Below, piece by piece: positions 6,035 through 6,351 of a DNA stretch of 6,351 bases. How positions within the stretch are numbered: the first letter of the stretch is position 1; every line of letters starts with the position of its first letter. Both the position numbers and the translations under genes were made by a program. Origin of the DNA: Actinomycetota bacterium (GTDB lineage: Bacteria > Actinomycetota > Acidimicrobiia > Acidimicrobiales > Ilumatobacteraceae); contig SYCH01000196.1 of NCBI GenBank assembly GCA_005787025.1, positions 1 to 6,351 on the forward strand, read 5' to 3'. Under the pieces are notes generated by a model, which ran no database searches, was not told where the DNA came from, and worked only from the letters and a program-made list of their open reading frames with translations.

Positions 6035-6040
6035 ATCGTA
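6035..6040 (-). promoter_or_regulatory. Putative -10 box (TACGAT) for leaderless transcription of the uvrD2-like gene
   Basis: On the minus strand the order is CCTACGAT, then GGCGAG, then GTG at 6028. The hexamer and its distance to the start are identical to those at the HAD gene, and CCTACGGT at xthA is nearly so. No good -35 is visible. It lies 17 bases from the opposite-strand -10 box of the PH-domain gene, so the two core promoters overlap. Confidence 0.45.
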
Positions 6041-6057
6041 GGCGGTGGGTGCCGGAC

Positions 6058-6063
6058 TACTCT
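6058..6063 (+). promoter_or_regulatory. Putative -10 box (TACTCT) for leaderless transcription of the PH-domain gene
   Basis: TACTCT, then CGGGTC (six bases), then ATG at 6070. It fits TANNNT-N6-start, as at three other genes in the window. There is no SD-like sequence at a usual distance (GGG ends two bases before ATG). The 41-base gap to the divergent helicase start leaves room for little besides the two core promoters. Confidence 0.4.
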
Positions 6064-6069
6064 CGGGTC

Positions 6070-6351
6070 ATGGAACACGGGGAACCGCATCACCGCAAGC
6101 CTTCGATTCTCAACCCTTCCTTTCCCGAGAAGTTGCTCTTCGATGGTGAGGTCGTCAGTGTCGACTTGAAGCCCCATTGGTGGCACTTCGCTCAACCGGG
6201 TGGGGCCACGATCCTCACGGTGGCCCTCTGGCTGTTGTCGTTGGCCCGAGTCGACGGTGGTATCGGGACCTTTCTGCACTGGGTGACCGGAGTCGGGGCG
6301 CTGTATTCCACTCTGTGGCTCGGGGTTCGATGGCTCCAGTGGCGAAGCACT
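6070..6351 (+). CDS. Bacterial PH-domain (bPH2 / YdbS-like) membrane protein, N-terminal part (3' truncated by window edge)
   Basis: An open frame runs from ATG 6070 off the right edge (94 codons seen, no stop). The product starts with a short polar region (MEHGEPHHRK), then the block LLFDGEVVSVDLKPHWW at about 22-38. Two hydrophobic segments follow at about 43-60 (ATILTVALWLLSLA) and 69-87 (GVGALYSTLWLGV), ending in RWLQWRST. An E/D-x-V then PHWW segment, two membrane helices and an Arg/Trp-rich exit just before the domain is the typical start of bacterial PH-domain (DUF304/YdbS-like) membrane proteins of actinobacteria. The PH domain itself would lie beyond the window, so the family call rests on the N-terminal pattern. 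Such proteins are membrane-anchored and mostly of unknown function. It is divergent from the helicase gene, with a leaderless-type start. Confidence 0.72.
   Translation, partial: MEHGEPHHRKPSILNPSFPEKLLFDGEVVSVDLKPHWWHFAQPGGATILTVALWLLSLARVDGGIGTFLHWVTGVGALYSTLWLGVRWLQWRST

Noticed and set aside
5609..6169. Plus-strand frame of 186 codons opposite the helicase 5' end
   Set aside because: It runs through the Walker A region of the helicase and over both predicted promoters, and shows no recognisable domain.

Overview
The window is a compact, high-GC (about 60-65% by eye) bacterial chromosomal segment of ordinary housekeeping-type genes. GTG starts, very short intergenic gaps, a UvrD-type helicase carrying a C-terminal HRDC domain (the UvrD2 arrangement known from mycobacteria) and a bacterial PH-domain membrane protein point to an actinobacterium. 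Acidimicrobiia is my best guess, but that is inference from gene style and not a proven placement. No RNA gene, insertion sequence, prophage or CRISPR array is visible, and there is no stretch above 60 bases without a gene.

Layout, left to right. (1) The last 223 codons of the E1 subunit of 2-oxoglutarate dehydrogenase (+), ending tail-to-tail with (2) a HAD phosphatase of the YihX / sEH-N type (-). (3) A 56-base divergent gap leads into a three-gene rightward run. The first is a protein with an N-terminal Zc3h12a/Regnase-like NYN ribonuclease domain, a central S1 RNA-binding domain and a histone-H1-like lysine/alanine/proline tail. Next come exodeoxyribonuclease III (xthA) and a PaaI-like hotdog thioesterase. 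(4) A UvrD2-like helicase (-) converges on the thioesterase, and their coding regions overlap by 44 bases. (5) A second divergent gap of 41 bases leads into the start of a PH-domain membrane protein (+) cut by the right edge.

Two things stand out. The first is the NYN-S1-basic-tail protein, which looks like an RNA-binding endoribonuclease that I cannot match to a named bacterial family. The second is the spacing of start sites. Four of the genes have a TANNNT box (TACGAT, TACGGT, TACGAT, TACTCT) followed by exactly six bases and then GTG or ATG, with no Shine-Dalgarno site. This is the geometry expected for leaderless mRNAs. The thioesterase inside the operon instead has an SD-like site and overlaps the preceding stop codon.

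Functionally the window mixes central metabolism (2-oxoglutarate dehydrogenase), nucleic-acid processing and repair (NYN-S1 protein, XthA, UvrD2) and small hydrolases (HAD, thioesterase). Co-transcription of the NYN-S1 gene with xthA and the thioesterase is likely from spacing, but a shared pathway is not shown.
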